A DNA stretch of 64,000 bases from Xiphias gladius (lineage: Eukaryota; Chordata; Actinopteri; Istiophoriformes; Xiphiidae): NCBI RefSeq assembly GCF_016859285.1, contig NC_053407.1, positions 19,588,699 through 19,652,698 of the forward strand, written 5' to 3'. The notes beneath the pieces were generated by a model. It saw only the letters and a list, made by a program, of their open reading frames with translations. It was not told the DNA's origin and searched no databases. Shown one piece after another: positions 27,991 to 54,490 of this stretch (the first letter of the stretch is position 1; every line of letters begins with the position of its first letter). A program made the position numbers and the translations under genes.

Positions 27991-30599
27991 GATGTTCATG
28001 TTAGAAGATTGTAACTGGAGTACTTTTTTTAATTCTTAATCACTATATCATTATCATCATGACTGCTAGTCCACATCAGCACGGCAAAAATTTGTTGTTG
28101 GGCCCCTACTGACCCTCGCTGTACATTGTAGTTTCATTACTACCCCACCCAGAAACCAACCAGTACTCTAAAGCTGCAATGATTAGTTGATTTAATCAAT
28201 TAGTTGACTGACATAAAATTAATTTGTAGAAATGTTGATAATTCATTGATTGTTTAAGTTTGGGAGGGGGGGCAAATATTCACTGTTAGCAACTTCTCAA
28301 ATGTGAATATTTGCTAGTTTCCCAGTTTTCAGTAATAGTAAACTCAACATCTCTGGGTTTTTTCCACAACTGTTCAGATAAAATAAAGCAGTTAGAATAT
28401 GCTAACTTGGGCTTCAGGGAATAACGATGGGCATTTTTTCTAACATTTTCTGACACTATATAGAAAGTTCAAAGTCTCGTTTGAAGTTCAAAGCAATTCA
28501 AAGTGCTCTACAGAGTGATAGATTGCTAGAAAATAGGTTAAAGGATACATAAAGGCAGACAGCAAGCATACATGAACACACACACACACACAACACCTAT
28601 ACACACACTCGTACAAAACGAAATTAGGTAAAAATGTCCTAAGCTTATTTTTAAAAGAGGACAGTCTCGTTGCAAACCTCAATTCAGTAAACGGGTTGTT
28701 CCATGCTTTAGGTGCATAAACGCTGTACAACAAACAAACAAAGCTCTGTCACCATATTTCAGATATCCACTGAAAAAATACATTTATTATTAAGGAAAAT
28801 TATCATCAGACCTATCCATCATGAAAATTATTGTTGCCTTCTTCTCCTGTGTTGGAATGATATTAACTTGCTTGAGGTTTACTGTGTGTTAATTACTTGA
28901 CACAGAAAAAATTAAAGCAATTTGATAAAAACATAACTTTACAGCAGATGATCTTAAAATAAAGAGATTTTTTTGAAAGCTGTAGTCACTGTTTTGCACA
29001 GTTAACTTTTACGTGTAAAACAATCTCACAATATGATGTATTAGAAGAGTTGAGAGTGGTGCAGTTAGACTAACACAAACAAATATTAATTACTGGTCAA
29101 TGCATCAATTGTTTAACATTTTAAATGGGTTCATTTAATCTAGTAAAGTACATCTTATTCTCCAAACGTCTAAGTATCCATTGTGGTTACTTTTACTATT
29201 GACAAATATTTCAATACCATTTCCTGTACTGCTTATTGGGAGTATTTAAGAATAAAAACACTGGTATCGGGTTCTGGTGTCTGCTGTGTCCACTGGTGCT
29301 TTTGCACAGGGTAAAAACTAATTTCAAAAAGGAAAAACTATGGCTTCAACCAAATTAATAAATACGGGCTAATACATTGGAGAAAGACATCAGCACATAT
29401 TGGCAAACCTGCCTTCCTCAAGCAGTCTCAAGACACTATGTATTTTCTACTGAAATGTTTATACCTCCCCCTACCCATGGATGAAGGCATAGTTTTTATT
29501 TCCTTTTAGCAATACCTAAGCTTCCACTTTAGTACAATGTAAACAAGACTCTTCTTAGTGCAGGTAGTTGTTAAGTAACAATTAATTTAAAAAATGCAAG
29601 GAAACAATCAATTGAGTAAGTGTTCTTATAAGATATTATGCAAAACTATTTTATTTACAAAACAAATGGCACAGTGTGACTGCACAGTTAATGCACATGC
29701 ACACACCAGACATGTCAAGGGAGTTTCTTTCCATAAAATCCTAAGTGATTCCAGTCAGACAGTGACAGACATTTCAGGCAAGACTCACAACTAAGATTCT
29801 CACTGAGGGAGCAAATATTGCTCAAGAGGAACAACGGTTCATTACTTTTAAGGCCATTTTAGAGGTCAGGATGAGATGCAAACCAGCAGTAAGACATGGC
29901 AAAACCAATGTCACTAAAATGAATTAAAATACAACTGGCTACAAACTGTGATCTAATCTTCAGTACTTGGAAAGCACAGAATCAAATTGCTTCACAGGGA
30001 GAGGAAGGGACAGAAACAAAATCAAGGATTAGAAAAGAAACAGCATGATTACTTCACTTTTCACTATTTAAACAGACATGCCTCCAAATGAGCAGGTGAA
30101 CACTCAAAAGTTTCAAACAGAAAAGCGTATCTGTAAATGATACTTGTACTTCACACATACCTCAATGCAAACTCTGATAACATCTTCTTAACTCAGAAGT
30201 TGTCTCTAATTACCAGTGACAAGATTCCCTTGTGGTGATGAAGGCAGATCCTTTCACCTGCTGTTAGGCATTTGTATGAAGGCATATATCCTTAAAAGTG
30301 AAAAAATGTTCTATGAAAATAAGATAACATTAACATCCATTCATATTTATGAGTGTGATATTTTCAGAATCAGTCACTATTCAGTCTTTTAAAAGCTTGA
30401 GAAACATTTTCTGCTACTATTTTGTTGGATTCAACTCACTGACAGTTCAGTGCCTGACAGTGGCCAATTTTCCTCAAGTATTTGGCTTGGTACATAACTT
30501 GTTCTTAGAGAATACATAAAAAGGTGAAAAACTAACAAAAACGGCAGGTAGATATGAAGTGGGGGTTGGAATGGTGACAATACAGTAAACATAGAACCA
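27991..30599. other. Intergenic region MYO5A to ARPP19, with ARPP19 3' UTR
   Basis: About 2.6 kb with no supported coding exon. The part nearest 30599 must be ARPP19 3' UTR; possible minus-strand AATAAA signals lie near 29651, 29495 and 28783. It also contains a fragment of a dispersed repeat (28169-28262) and a CA tract near 28577-28590. The words around 28476-28512 ('caaagtgctctacagag') resemble retroposon tails common in fish, but I cannot assign them. Confidence 0.5.
28169..28262 (-). repeat. Fragment of a common fish repeat ending in 'gattaatc...gcagct'
   Basis: Reads 'aaagctgcaatgattag' followed by alternating 'atcaattagttgactgac' text, which is the reverse complement of the terminal part of a dispersed repeat very frequent in spiny-rayed fish. 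A longer copy of the same family in the other orientation lies at 54151-54490. Confidence 0.65.
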
Positions 30600-31561
30600 T
30601 TAACCAGCCAGTTTGCTGGCCACGATTGAAGTCTTTCTTTGAGGCAGGTCCTGAGGTGTTGGGATGTGGCCCCCTGTGATCTCAGTCTTCTCCGTTGGGG
30701 CTGATGGCAACTGTTTATTCTTCATTTTTGCCTTGGCCATGTTGTAGTCACCAGAGTCAAAATACTTTTGCTGGACAAACAAGAAGACATACAGTGAGAA
30801 TATTGCAAGATTACTATTGTTTAAATGAGTAGCTAGCCAAGTTTAGGTCTGAAACACACCCCCTTCTGAAGTCTTTTCCTGAGGAAGTCTGAGCCTCCAG
30901 GCTTGGCTCCGAGGTTAGGATACCTGGCCTTCAGTTTGGCCTCCTCTGCTTTCTCGGGACTGATTACTTTGTCCTCCATTTCCTGTTGAAAGAGCACAGA
31001 GTGTATGGATGGCAGACGCTGCACTCAGCTGATGGGTGAAAAATTGTAAAGTTTCTTAAAGATTACACATGAAAGGGATTAGCGGAGCTGCCATATATAT
31101 TCTGACAACAGCAGCAAATAAGGCTAGTTTGGCTACTAATTATTTTGCATAATATGCAGGCGCCGCCATGAGGGAAACTCCCAATTGGTGTTTGCACTAG
31201 CATTAATCTTGCCATTTAACTTAGCAAGTTTAGCTACCGCATTACCCAATGTTAGCTAAGCTATTACTCAGTTTACAAATGCTTATGGAAATCTACTCGT
31301 CGGCCCAAAAAAAGCAGCGTATTTGCTTTGTTTTGCCAACAAACGCTGGTGGATAATTAGCTAATTACTAGGCGTTAGCATCGTTGATGACAGTAGCCAA
31401 GAGCAGCTACTGGCTAACTAGCTTGCTTCTAGCCGCCTGCTAATTTACCAGATTCGACGAGCTAGCAGCAGCGCTGGATTACTCGTTAAAATGAGCTTTT
31501 CGTCGTTACAGTTTACCTGCTGATCCTCAGAAGTCATCGTTTCTTCGACCTCCTCGAACAT
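30600..31561 (-). CDS. ARPP19: cAMP-regulated phosphoprotein 19, complete
   Basis: Small disordered endosulfine-family protein. After phosphorylation by Greatwall (MASTL) it inhibits PP2A-B55, which allows mitotic entry. Three coding exons: 31517-31561, 30860-30982, 30600-30770; 112 residues, the same as the human protein. The Greatwall-site motif FDSGDYNMA places the target serine at residue 62, and RKTSIV places the protein kinase A serine at 104, both as in human. The start was chosen from [10 protein letters not shown] in the first exon; an in-frame Met at 9 is an alternative, and Met17 (MEDKV) corresponds to the shorter ARPP-16 form. ENSA is a close paralogue, but the position next to MYO5A supports ARPP19. 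Confidence 0.95.
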
Positions 31562-31770
31562 AGCTGTACTGAGTCCCTACTCTGCGTCAAACTAGCTCTC
31601 GTGGACGATGAAAGGCAGCACTTGGCAGCGACGAGGCGGGCGAGGGCAGCAGCCTGTCCAGCAACAGGACGGTGAATCGATGCCAGAGAGGCAGATTGGA
31701 CCATAAGCATTACACGAACCCGACCGCGGCATCTAAGGATCCCAATTTACAGTCTGTGACATGAACGTCT
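31562..31770 (-). promoter_or_regulatory. ARPP19 5' UTR and promoter region
   Basis: CpG-containing, moderately GC-rich sequence directly upstream of the ARPP19 start codon ('ggcagcgacgaggcgggcgagggcagc' region, 31624-31650). No TATA box is evident in a convincing position. Assigned by location and composition only. Confidence 0.45.
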
Positions 31771-32825
31771 GTCAAGCGACCGGAAATTGCTTTTTTTTTT
31801 TCTTCTTTCCTTGTCAAGCCTTGTACTATACAAAAATACATTTTAAAACTTTAAAAAGCTTCGGGCTCAACTGATGCCATATATACCATATCTTTTCAGA
31901 TTTTATATTGGCTTTTTTAATAAAGATGTTGAGATATAATCAATTAAGGCTTCAAAAGCGCATGAACACTTTCATCTTAAATATGTTGAAAATATAATAT
32001 TGATGGTGTGATTAAGAAGCTTATAATTTTATCTTTATTTTTTTGGGTCGCAAATTTTTTGTCTGTTATTGATTATTTATGGTTGAATGAGTAACAGATG
32101 CAGAAATCATGAACATATCCAAAGAGTTTTTTTGCTGATAGCATATTATGCACTACGTCTACAATATAGGTTACACATTGGGCAGGTAAATTCATTCTGT
32201 GTTTGCATTATACAACTTATACATTGTGTGTGCAGTGAAGAAAAGTGCTGTTAACTTTCCCTTCCTCCATAATGTTCTTCATGCCAGCAACAGCAATCAA
32301 GAGATCAAGGTTTTATCAGCATAAATCCAATTTTAACACAAAAGTAAAATGGCTTATTGTTTCTAACAAATATTCAAACCACCATTCATTTTGATACCAA
32401 CCAATTTTTTAATTTAGCTATGGTTATAGTGAGTTTAATGTCACAGAAAATAACAAACAGAAGAAGAGCAATCCCCAAAAGATGTTTGTTTTTTTTTTAA
32501 ATTTTTGTTGGTTACCTTTTAACATTTTCTGCATTTCTGTAGAACTTTATACTATGCATCAGGAGTTAGTAAATTAACTGTAATAACAGCCCCAACCACC
32601 ACACAGAAAAAAAAAGAAAAAAAAAAGGGAGACGTGGTTAATTGCTGCTGCTTTGGAGACAGATATTTGTTAGGTCAATGATTCCTGTCCTTTTACATCA
32701 GTTAAAAACTGAATTCATTACTGTGTCCACCATCTGCCATTTGGAAATAAAAAAAAATACAATATAATACAAGGTAAACTTGCTCTCAAGTTTCATAACA
32801 CAAAAAGAACCCCTTGGGCATAAGA
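31771..32825. other. Intergenic region with RSL24D1 3' UTR
   Basis: About 1 kb of AT-rich sequence with homopolymer runs (for example A-rich 32608-32627). The portion adjoining 32825 is RSL24D1 3' UTR. ATTAAA-type signals on the minus strand occur near 32434 and 32411 and AATAAA near 32035. No gene or RNA recognised. Confidence 0.5.
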
Positions 32826-35739
32826 TTAATTATCCTCATCCCCCATGTCGACGTCCTCTTGTAACTTCTGCACCATTTTCTCTTCCATTTGTTTGGCCTT
32901 TCCTATATTAAAAGAAATAAAAGAAAATTTAAACAATGTGGAAATCACACTTGTTTTAAGGACAATCATTATGCAAAATTTTTAAAATTTTCCCCCAATC
33001 TTATTCTCTTATTAGTATTCTTTATACTAAAATAGGGCTGTACATTGTGCACATTCTCAAGTATGTGTGTATTAAAATCAATGTCACCAAATCAAATTCC
33101 TTGTACATAATTACATGATTCTAGTGTCTAACTTGGACAATTGGCTCTTTACCTGCATGTGGCGCTTTGATAAGGTGAATATTTTTCTTCACTTCGTTGA
33201 TGGCCTCTTCTTTCTCCAACTCTTTGCCCTTCTTTAATCTACAAAGTGGACACAAACAGTTAAGACAAGGCAGTTTTCCAAATCCTGTAAATACCATACT
33301 TAAAAAATAAATAAATAAATAAAACATTTATTAAACACAAAACAGTAGCTTAAAGATGCGAAAAAGATAAACTGAAAAGAAAATTCATCCTTAAACATTA
33401 ACACAAAAATAAACTGCTCACCTGTTCATGATAAATCTTGCCTGTCGTTTCTGTTTTATTTCCTCCACCCTCTTCATTGCTTCCACTGCAGAAGATAACA
33501 GTGAAACATATATAAAGTGCTTAAAAGTCAACCATTTCTTTACAAAAAGTGCCTCTGAGAATTGAATTCATTCATTACCTGTCTTGTCCCACAGCTCCCT
33601 GCGATATTTAACAGGTATATTTCTGCGTTTCTCAAACTCCAAAGAGTTATCCTGGAAAACAGTAAATTTGGTGGATAAGTAACAGTAAAACAAATTAATG
33701 ACACCAAGTTAGCGCTCTATAAACCAGCTCACCACTGTCAGCTCCTTTCCTGATGCCTTTCTGAATGCTTTGGTCCATCTGGTCTTTCTTGGGTTACGCT
33801 TCTTCTTAAAGTTCTTGTGGCATTTTGATCTGCAGAATCTGAATGTCTACATTTATTTAAAAGGAGACAGAAAAACCCGTCAGTTTAACCAAAAGAAGCA
33901 CAAGCGTTTGAATGGATATGAACAGGTAGACCTTTGGACGGTTTTGGATTGTAGGATTTCAAAGTTTTACAGTTTATTTACAAATTTGAAATATTCATCA
34001 TTTAAGATGTGACATCAGCTTTGTCAAAAATTACAAACTCTCTCTTTATCAACCGGTATATCGGCTGATGTGAGCTTGTCACAGACACAATTGCATTCAA
34101 CTTGTCCGACAAGCCACAAGAAACTGCAGTAAAAGACTGCCAAAGGTAGTTTATTTTTCAACTGTAAAGTGTCTCACTCACTACATATCCTGGTCACAAT
34201 TCTTTAATAACAATATTTGAAAAATTGTTTTATCAAAAACTTGTTATATGCTTATGATAACAATGATAACAATTTACTGTATCCGTTATTTTTAAAACAC
34301 TCAAATTCGGTATCAGCCTTAAAAATCCAAAATACATCAGGATATAATATTTATCCCATAGCGCCTTTTAGAGAAACATCATAGAAATGTATTTATTTAT
34401 TTATTTATTATTTTCCAATTCAAATTTTGCCTAATTGGCATAACCATTTTGTGTTAAATTTAGTATTGATAAGGAATATTATACAAAGTTAACAGTGTCA
34501 GGTAGAATATAATTACAATATAATAATTCTGAATGGAAGAAGAAAAAAAACTTGTGGTTTAAAATTATGAATTTCAACAACAAAAACAACAATAATAATT
34601 TTGATAAACAGGCTTACAAACATCATCAAACTTTAGTTTAAAAACTGTAGGTATTAGAAACATAACTAAATTAAAATTAAATTTACCTACTATATACTAT
34701 TATAACAAAGTAAAAGTAAATAAATAAAAATAATTAGCTCCTGAAGACTAGCCTTGTGCAGCCTGTGTTTTACCCTCGTTAAGACTGTGTCAGCAGTGTT
34801 GAAAGTTGTATTTGCATCAAAATATACTTAAAGTACCAAAAGTAAAAGTACTCATTGTGCAGAAGGCAACACTTTAATGTTGCAGCTGGTAAAGGCAGGG
34901 ATAATTTTAATGATTTTAGATAATGTGGAGTAGCTTAAGCTATAATAATACATAATCATTTATTGTTGTTTATATTTTGTATTAATAATCTGAATCATAA
35001 CCAATAACTTAAGTCATCAAATAAATGTTGTGGGGTAAAAAGTACAGTATTTCCCTCTGAAATGTAGTGGAGTAGAAGTATAAAGTAACAGAAAATGTAA
35101 ATACTTAAGTGAAGTACCTCAAAATTGTACTCAGGCAAATGTACTGTGTATCAGAAAGGTGTTAATTCTACCACACATCAAAAATTGTTGCCTAGTTTAA
35201 AAATGGCGCTGACACAATCTCAACAAATATTTAAAGCTTATAAAGGACAGTATAATTTTCAGAGTTTAGGCTGTGGAGGTGTTTATGATTTGTCCACAGG
35301 TACTGCTCCAAGCCTCTGTTTCCACATTGAGCCTTCAGGGGGCGAAATCGACCCATTAAACAAAACCGAGGCCCTGCTGGTTAAATGTCCATCATCGTTA
35401 TTACCTCTGTTATAAACGCAGCCTGGATCTAACATTCATAACTGATTTACTTAACACCACGTGCATAACCCCCACCTTGTAAGTCTAGTTTACCGCTGAG
35501 TTATTTACTGTCTGTCAGCTCCTAAAACCCTGTGTCGACCCACGTGAGTAAATCCAGCACGTTATGTTAGCCTGCTAGCTAACGGGCCGACACTGAAAGT
35601 CGAACACGAGCTTCTGTTAAAGTAACATCATTATTCAGGCAGCGAGACAGCACCATACCTTACAGTCGTTCCGTACAAACATTACCCCATGTCCAGGGTA
35701 CACCGGTCCCGAGCAGAAATAACACTTTTCGATGCGCAT
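32826..35739 (-). CDS. RSL24D1: Probable ribosome biogenesis protein RLP24, complete
   Basis: Nucleolar placeholder for ribosomal protein eL24 during 60S subunit assembly; it is released by an AAA ATPase in the cytoplasm (family knowledge). Six coding exons: 35659-35739, 33733-33846, 33579-33651, 33422-33485, 33153-33238, 32826-32902, totalling 495 nt and 164 residues (human 163). The N-terminus [18 protein letters not shown] and FCRSKCH give the four cysteines of the zinc-binding TRASH/L24e fold, followed by the basic stretch [15 protein letters not shown]. The C-terminus is acidic ([10 protein letters not shown]), as in the family. The first intron is the longest (about 1.8 kb) and holds a dispersed repeat. 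Confidence 0.96.
33305..33325 (+). repeat. AAAT microsatellite
   Basis: About five AAAT units in an RSL24D1 intron. Confidence 0.7.
34795..35150 (+). repeat. Common spiny-rayed-fish dispersed repeat ('agtggagtagaagtataaag')
   Basis: Contains the words 'aaaagtaaaagtactcattgtgcag', 'tttccctctgaaatgtagtggagtag' and 'cttaagtgaagtacctcaaaattg' in the order seen in a very abundant teleost repeat. It is inserted in RSL24D1 intron 1. Recognised from memory of fish genomes; I do not assign a library name. It is a good indicator of a percomorph host. Confidence 0.75.
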
Positions 35740-36890
35740 TTTCGCAGCGCATCTGCTGCGTGCGGCAGCCGACAAAAACAAGACCGCCCCGTCACTTCTT
35801 CTTCTTCTTCTACCTCTCCTCCGTATCCTTCTTCGAGCCTCGCAGCTGAAGCTCCCTCCGGAGATGTACTGCCCCCTGCAGGACCTTCTGTTACACCTGT
35901 CAAAGTCTCTGCCTCAAAAATGATTCAGGGGCACCTAGGTTCAAACTTCAGCGTTTATAAAACTTTCATCCCCCCATTGCTGAAAAAGCTGCACCTGCAC
36001 TTTAGATTGGTGAGTATAGTTGAAGATAATTTATATTCTTGGATGGACTTTTTTGATCTGCTGTGCCACATTACATTGTCCAATGTGACATGTCATTGTT
36101 TTGTATGGAGGCCAAAACTGTTCAATTTTTAATAAATGAATAAGACATTACGACATAAATAACCATATGAATAAACAAACTGTAATTCATATAATAAATT
36201 GTTAAAAAATAAATGATTGTTATTAAATTATAAGTTATATTTATTTCAAAGTGCCGTTTTTCAGAAGTCAGTTTTTAATTTCATAATGGCATTTTCCGCC
36301 TCATCTTTCAGCCAATCATATGGACATAAACGCCGATAAAACTGTCATGTTATTATGTAAATAATCATGATGAAGTAACTTTTTAATAATAATGAATTTA
36401 ATTCAAAATTTCAAAACGTATCAGTTTCTTCCTATATTTTACTCCATGTAAGAGCTAGACTGAAAAATCAGGAATATTGGCCAATATAATCTTACTGTGA
36501 ATATATCAGTATCAGTGTACATGTTGATCAATAAGTAACGATAAACTTTCTCATCTGTTAAATGCTCCATTCAGTTTTGTTCACAGTTCCTAAAAAAATC
36601 TAAGGGGTCCCTACTGAGATTGTTTATTTATGTCATGTGTTTATGTAAAATAAATAAATGAATACATAAAATTAAATTTTGGGCCAATACATTGTTACTG
36701 GATTTTTAAAACTCCCATACATCGCTATCAGTATTAGTCTCAAAAATCCAGTATCAGTCGGACTGTACTTTTTTACTTTTTAATAAACGCTTCAGGGAAC
36801 ATTCATTTCCTCTCAAACATGACCCACACGCACATATGCTGATGAACCCAATGAGACAAAGAATAACACAAAATGCATTTTTCCAAGAAC
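35740..36890. other. RSL24D1 promoter and intergenic sequence
   Basis: The first 130 bases above 35739 are CpG- and pyrimidine-rich (CTT run near 35796-35812) and are the likely RSL24D1 promoter and 5' UTR. The remaining kilobase to PRTG's 3' end is AT-rich with no supported gene. A 147-codon plus-strand frame covering 35689-36132 is mostly the complement of RSL24D1 exon 1 and promoter and is not called. Confidence 0.5.
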
Positions 36891-38619
36891 AATTTTAATA
36901 TCTAGTATTTGTGATCATCTTGAGAGTATCAAAAAATCTGTTGCAACATTTCAGCACTTAAAATAATTTGTTTTGTTACTCACTTTGGATTAAAAGATTT
37001 ATTTTGGTATTCAAAAGCAGAAATATCCGAAAACCATAACTTAAATAATAAGAGTTAAGTCTACACTCTAAATCTACATTTGGCACCTGAGTTGAGTCAG
37101 CAAAAATTACCTGTGGCTTTCAAATGAACCTTTTATATTAATGCATTACACCGACAAACTTTGAACTTGAAACCAGCCTTATCAATTTAGGAAAATGTCA
37201 CATTAAAATTGGGATAAGTTTTCTGTTTACAACATTAGGCTAAAAAGACAATCTATATTAAAATTTCCAATGTAACCTAAGTACCATTTGGGTGAAATCT
37301 CATGGTGATAAAAAGACAGCAGAACAGTTTTTGACATCTCAAGCTTAATAAAAAAAAAAAAGAAGAAGAAATGCCTTTCTAGCAATCAAAACCATTGGAA
37401 AGCTATCACATTTAAATTCAAATAATGTAAATGAAAACCAAAGAAAATCACTAAATAACAGAGACTTTAAGTTTCTTTGGTTAGGATTATTTGTATTACA
37501 AAGATATAAAAATTGATTATGTTGCTCTTCACACATAGGGTTTCTTTTATGATAGTCAGAATCCTTCATTGTCACACCTGGACAGGAAATATTATAAGGA
37601 GATGAAATGAATTCTTCTCCATACAGTAATATTGGTGAACGGTGACAGATGATTCTCTAAACAAAGAATAAATATCATCATCTGTCACTGGCAGGACACA
37701 CTGGATCTTTGGTCTTGTGTTAGTAATTTTCACCTCATCATACTAAGGATTAACTGAATGAAAAGCCATACCCATCTGAGGAAGCAGACAACTCTTTGGA
37801 TAATAGCACCGGCATCACCGCTGCGTTTAGCAATGGTCCAGAAGGCAAATGGAACACAAGCCGGGTGGAGACTTGCGCTAAAGCTTTCACCAGAATCAAG
37901 CATCAAGAAAATTTACACTGAGAAAAAGCATTCAAACCACCATCCTAAGGGAAATTTACAACGTTGGCAAGAACAATAATTTCGGCAAACACACCCTTAA
38001 TGTACGCCCACTATATTTTTGGTTGCCTTAGAATAATCTATTTTATTATCAAAAACTCTTTGGGTACAATTTTTCCTCCTTTAGATCTCATTATCTATGG
38101 TATGCAACGCCCTTTCGATACTAAGGCCATATTAAAGCTTTGAGTTCAGTGCACTGGAAATGTCAAACAATATAGTATGATGAAGCTCAAATAGTTTGAC
38201 AATATCTAAAGCACTTGTTCATTTCATAGCATACATCGTTCAAAGACAAACAATGTGAAACAAAAGCTCTTTCAACCATGAAAATAAAAGAGAGAATTTC
38301 AAAAATGAGGACACCGAGATAATAACGCCCCAACAGAGGTCACAAGACGTGGCAATGAAATGTTTTCACCTTGTCCCCTGAGTCTGAGATAATACTGCAC
38401 AATATGTGGTGAAAAGGAGGTAGTAATGTATATATAAGAACAGAGCACTGAGGTAGATAATCAGTCAAAAGGGCTCAACTACACCCTTCACTCCAGTGGA
38501 AAGGAATTAAATATAATGAAAATGTATCACAGTACATTTCTGACATTCTTTTTAACATTCATCATGGGTGAGCTTTGGTTTAGGACAGACAATGCCAAAC
38601 ACAGGCAAACAGGTAGAAA

Positions 38620-38652
<33 letters not shown>

Positions 38653-38852
38653 CCCCAAAAGAAATAAAAATGTTATAATAAACATTCACACAAAATCCTG
38701 AGGTAGATTCAGAGCAAAAGCACATCTCCTCCATCGCAGCTGCCTGATCCCTTGTGCCCTTGTGAAATGACTGAGGGACTCAACTCAGGGAGCGAACGAG
38801 TTTGAAGTGATGTAGCTTCGGCTTCTGGAGAGCAGACACGGGCCGGGTGATG
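36891..38852 (-). other. Probable PRTG 3' untranslated region
   Basis: Non-coding sequence directly following the PRTG stop codon on the minus strand. Candidate polyadenylation signals are AATAAA near 38044 and 36998 and ATTAAA near 36892, so the length (0.8 to 2 kb) is uncertain. It contains an A tract at 38624-38652 on the plus strand. Confidence 0.45.
38624..38652 (+). repeat. Poly(A) homopolymer of about 29
   Basis: Uninterrupted A run on the plus strand (T on the PRTG sense strand). No retroposon body is recognised upstream of it. Confidence 0.8.
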
Positions 38853-53436
<14,584 letters not shown>

Positions 53437-53617
53437 TTACCCGGATTGTTGTGTCATTTTCTTTCCCCCCCGACTGCGAACCGCCGCTGTCCTGCGTGCT
53501 GTCAGTAGATCCCCGAAACCGCTTCTGACGGCGGTGGAGGACCAACGGCTCTACAGGGGGTGCCGGGGACCCCTTCATCCCGCCCTCTCACGCATGCGCT
53601 CATAGCACAGGCCAGAG

Positions 53618-53621
<4 letters not shown>
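53437..53621 (-). promoter_or_regulatory. PRTG 5' UTR and CpG-rich promoter
   Basis: Directly upstream of the PRTG start codon is a short CpG-rich block ('gactgcgaaccgccgctg', 'gacggcggtgg'). It ends at a long TG microsatellite. Assigned by position and composition; the transcription start is not visible. Confidence 0.5.

Positions 53622-53682
<61 letters not shown>
53622..53682 (+). repeat. (TG)n microsatellite, about 30 units
   Basis: Uninterrupted TG dinucleotides just upstream of the PRTG 5' region. The apparent cysteine-valine reading frames across it are artefacts of the repeat. Confidence 0.97.
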
Positions 53683-54150
53683 TCAAAATGGGGTCCGGGG
53701 ACCTCAGGGGCCCCCGGGAGGAACTCTCACAAGATACAGAACTGGAAGGTTCCCACAGCAGTTTCATCCATTACACCCACAGAAAAAATGTAATGATCTG
53801 CGACTTTGATTCTTTCCTGTTAGATCCTCACGTGGGGCTGAAACTGGCATAAGAGGAGGGTCTCATCAGGTATCACACTATAATCAAACTTGGTCTCTGT
53901 GGCCTGATAATCTTCACATTTCGTTGTTTGACATAAATAACTGGGAACTTTGAAAAGTGCTCAGATACAAGAGCTCTTTAAAACTGCACTTTTGTGCAAC
54001 CTACAGCTTCTCCCGATGTTTGAACTGTATCATTGACTCCTGCCTCTTCTGTCCGTGTGTAGTCTTTCCTCTTTCTTACTAATATGTTTAATAATACTCA
54101 GTGTGGGTCTGCGGTAACTGCTGTGTCTGACTGAACTGTCTTATTGTTAG

Positions 54151-54490
54151 GACTAATGATTATTTTCAGCATTGATTAATCTGCTGATAATTTTTGTGAT
54201 TAATCGAGTTCATTTTTTAAGTCTCTGAAACATCAAGAAACTGTCAAAAAAATGTCCGTCACAACTTCGCAGACATTTCTGAATGTCTGGTATTGCTCGA
54301 CCAACAGTCCAGATACCCTGAAATTTTTTTATTTACGTTCATGTATGACGAAGAAAGGCAACGAATGAGAGGCTGGAATCAGAGAATACTTGGCATTGTT
54401 TCACGGTTTTTGAAAAATGACTGAAACGAACTGAATAACAAAACTGATGAATATCAAAATAGTAGTTGTTGATTATTTTTCTCTTGAGCA
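54151..54490 (+). repeat. Common spiny-rayed-fish repeat ('actaatgattattttcagcattgat')
   Basis: Shows the ordered words of a very abundant fish repeat: 'actaatgattattttcagc', 'attaatctgctgat', 'gtgattaatcga', 'cgaccaacagtcca', 'agaggctggaatcagagaat', 'tcaaaatagtagttg'. Moderately diverged, with its last part lost. The family's class is not certain to me. A fragment in the opposite orientation is at 28169-28262. Confidence 0.8.

Noticed and set aside
35689-36132. Plus-strand frame of 147 codons
   Set aside because: Starts inside the complement of RSL24D1 exon 1 and runs into AT-rich DNA; no homology recognised. A divergent transcript from this promoter is possible but unsupported.
53560-53852. 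Three overlapping frames rich in Cys-Val
   Set aside because: Produced by reading through the TG microsatellite.
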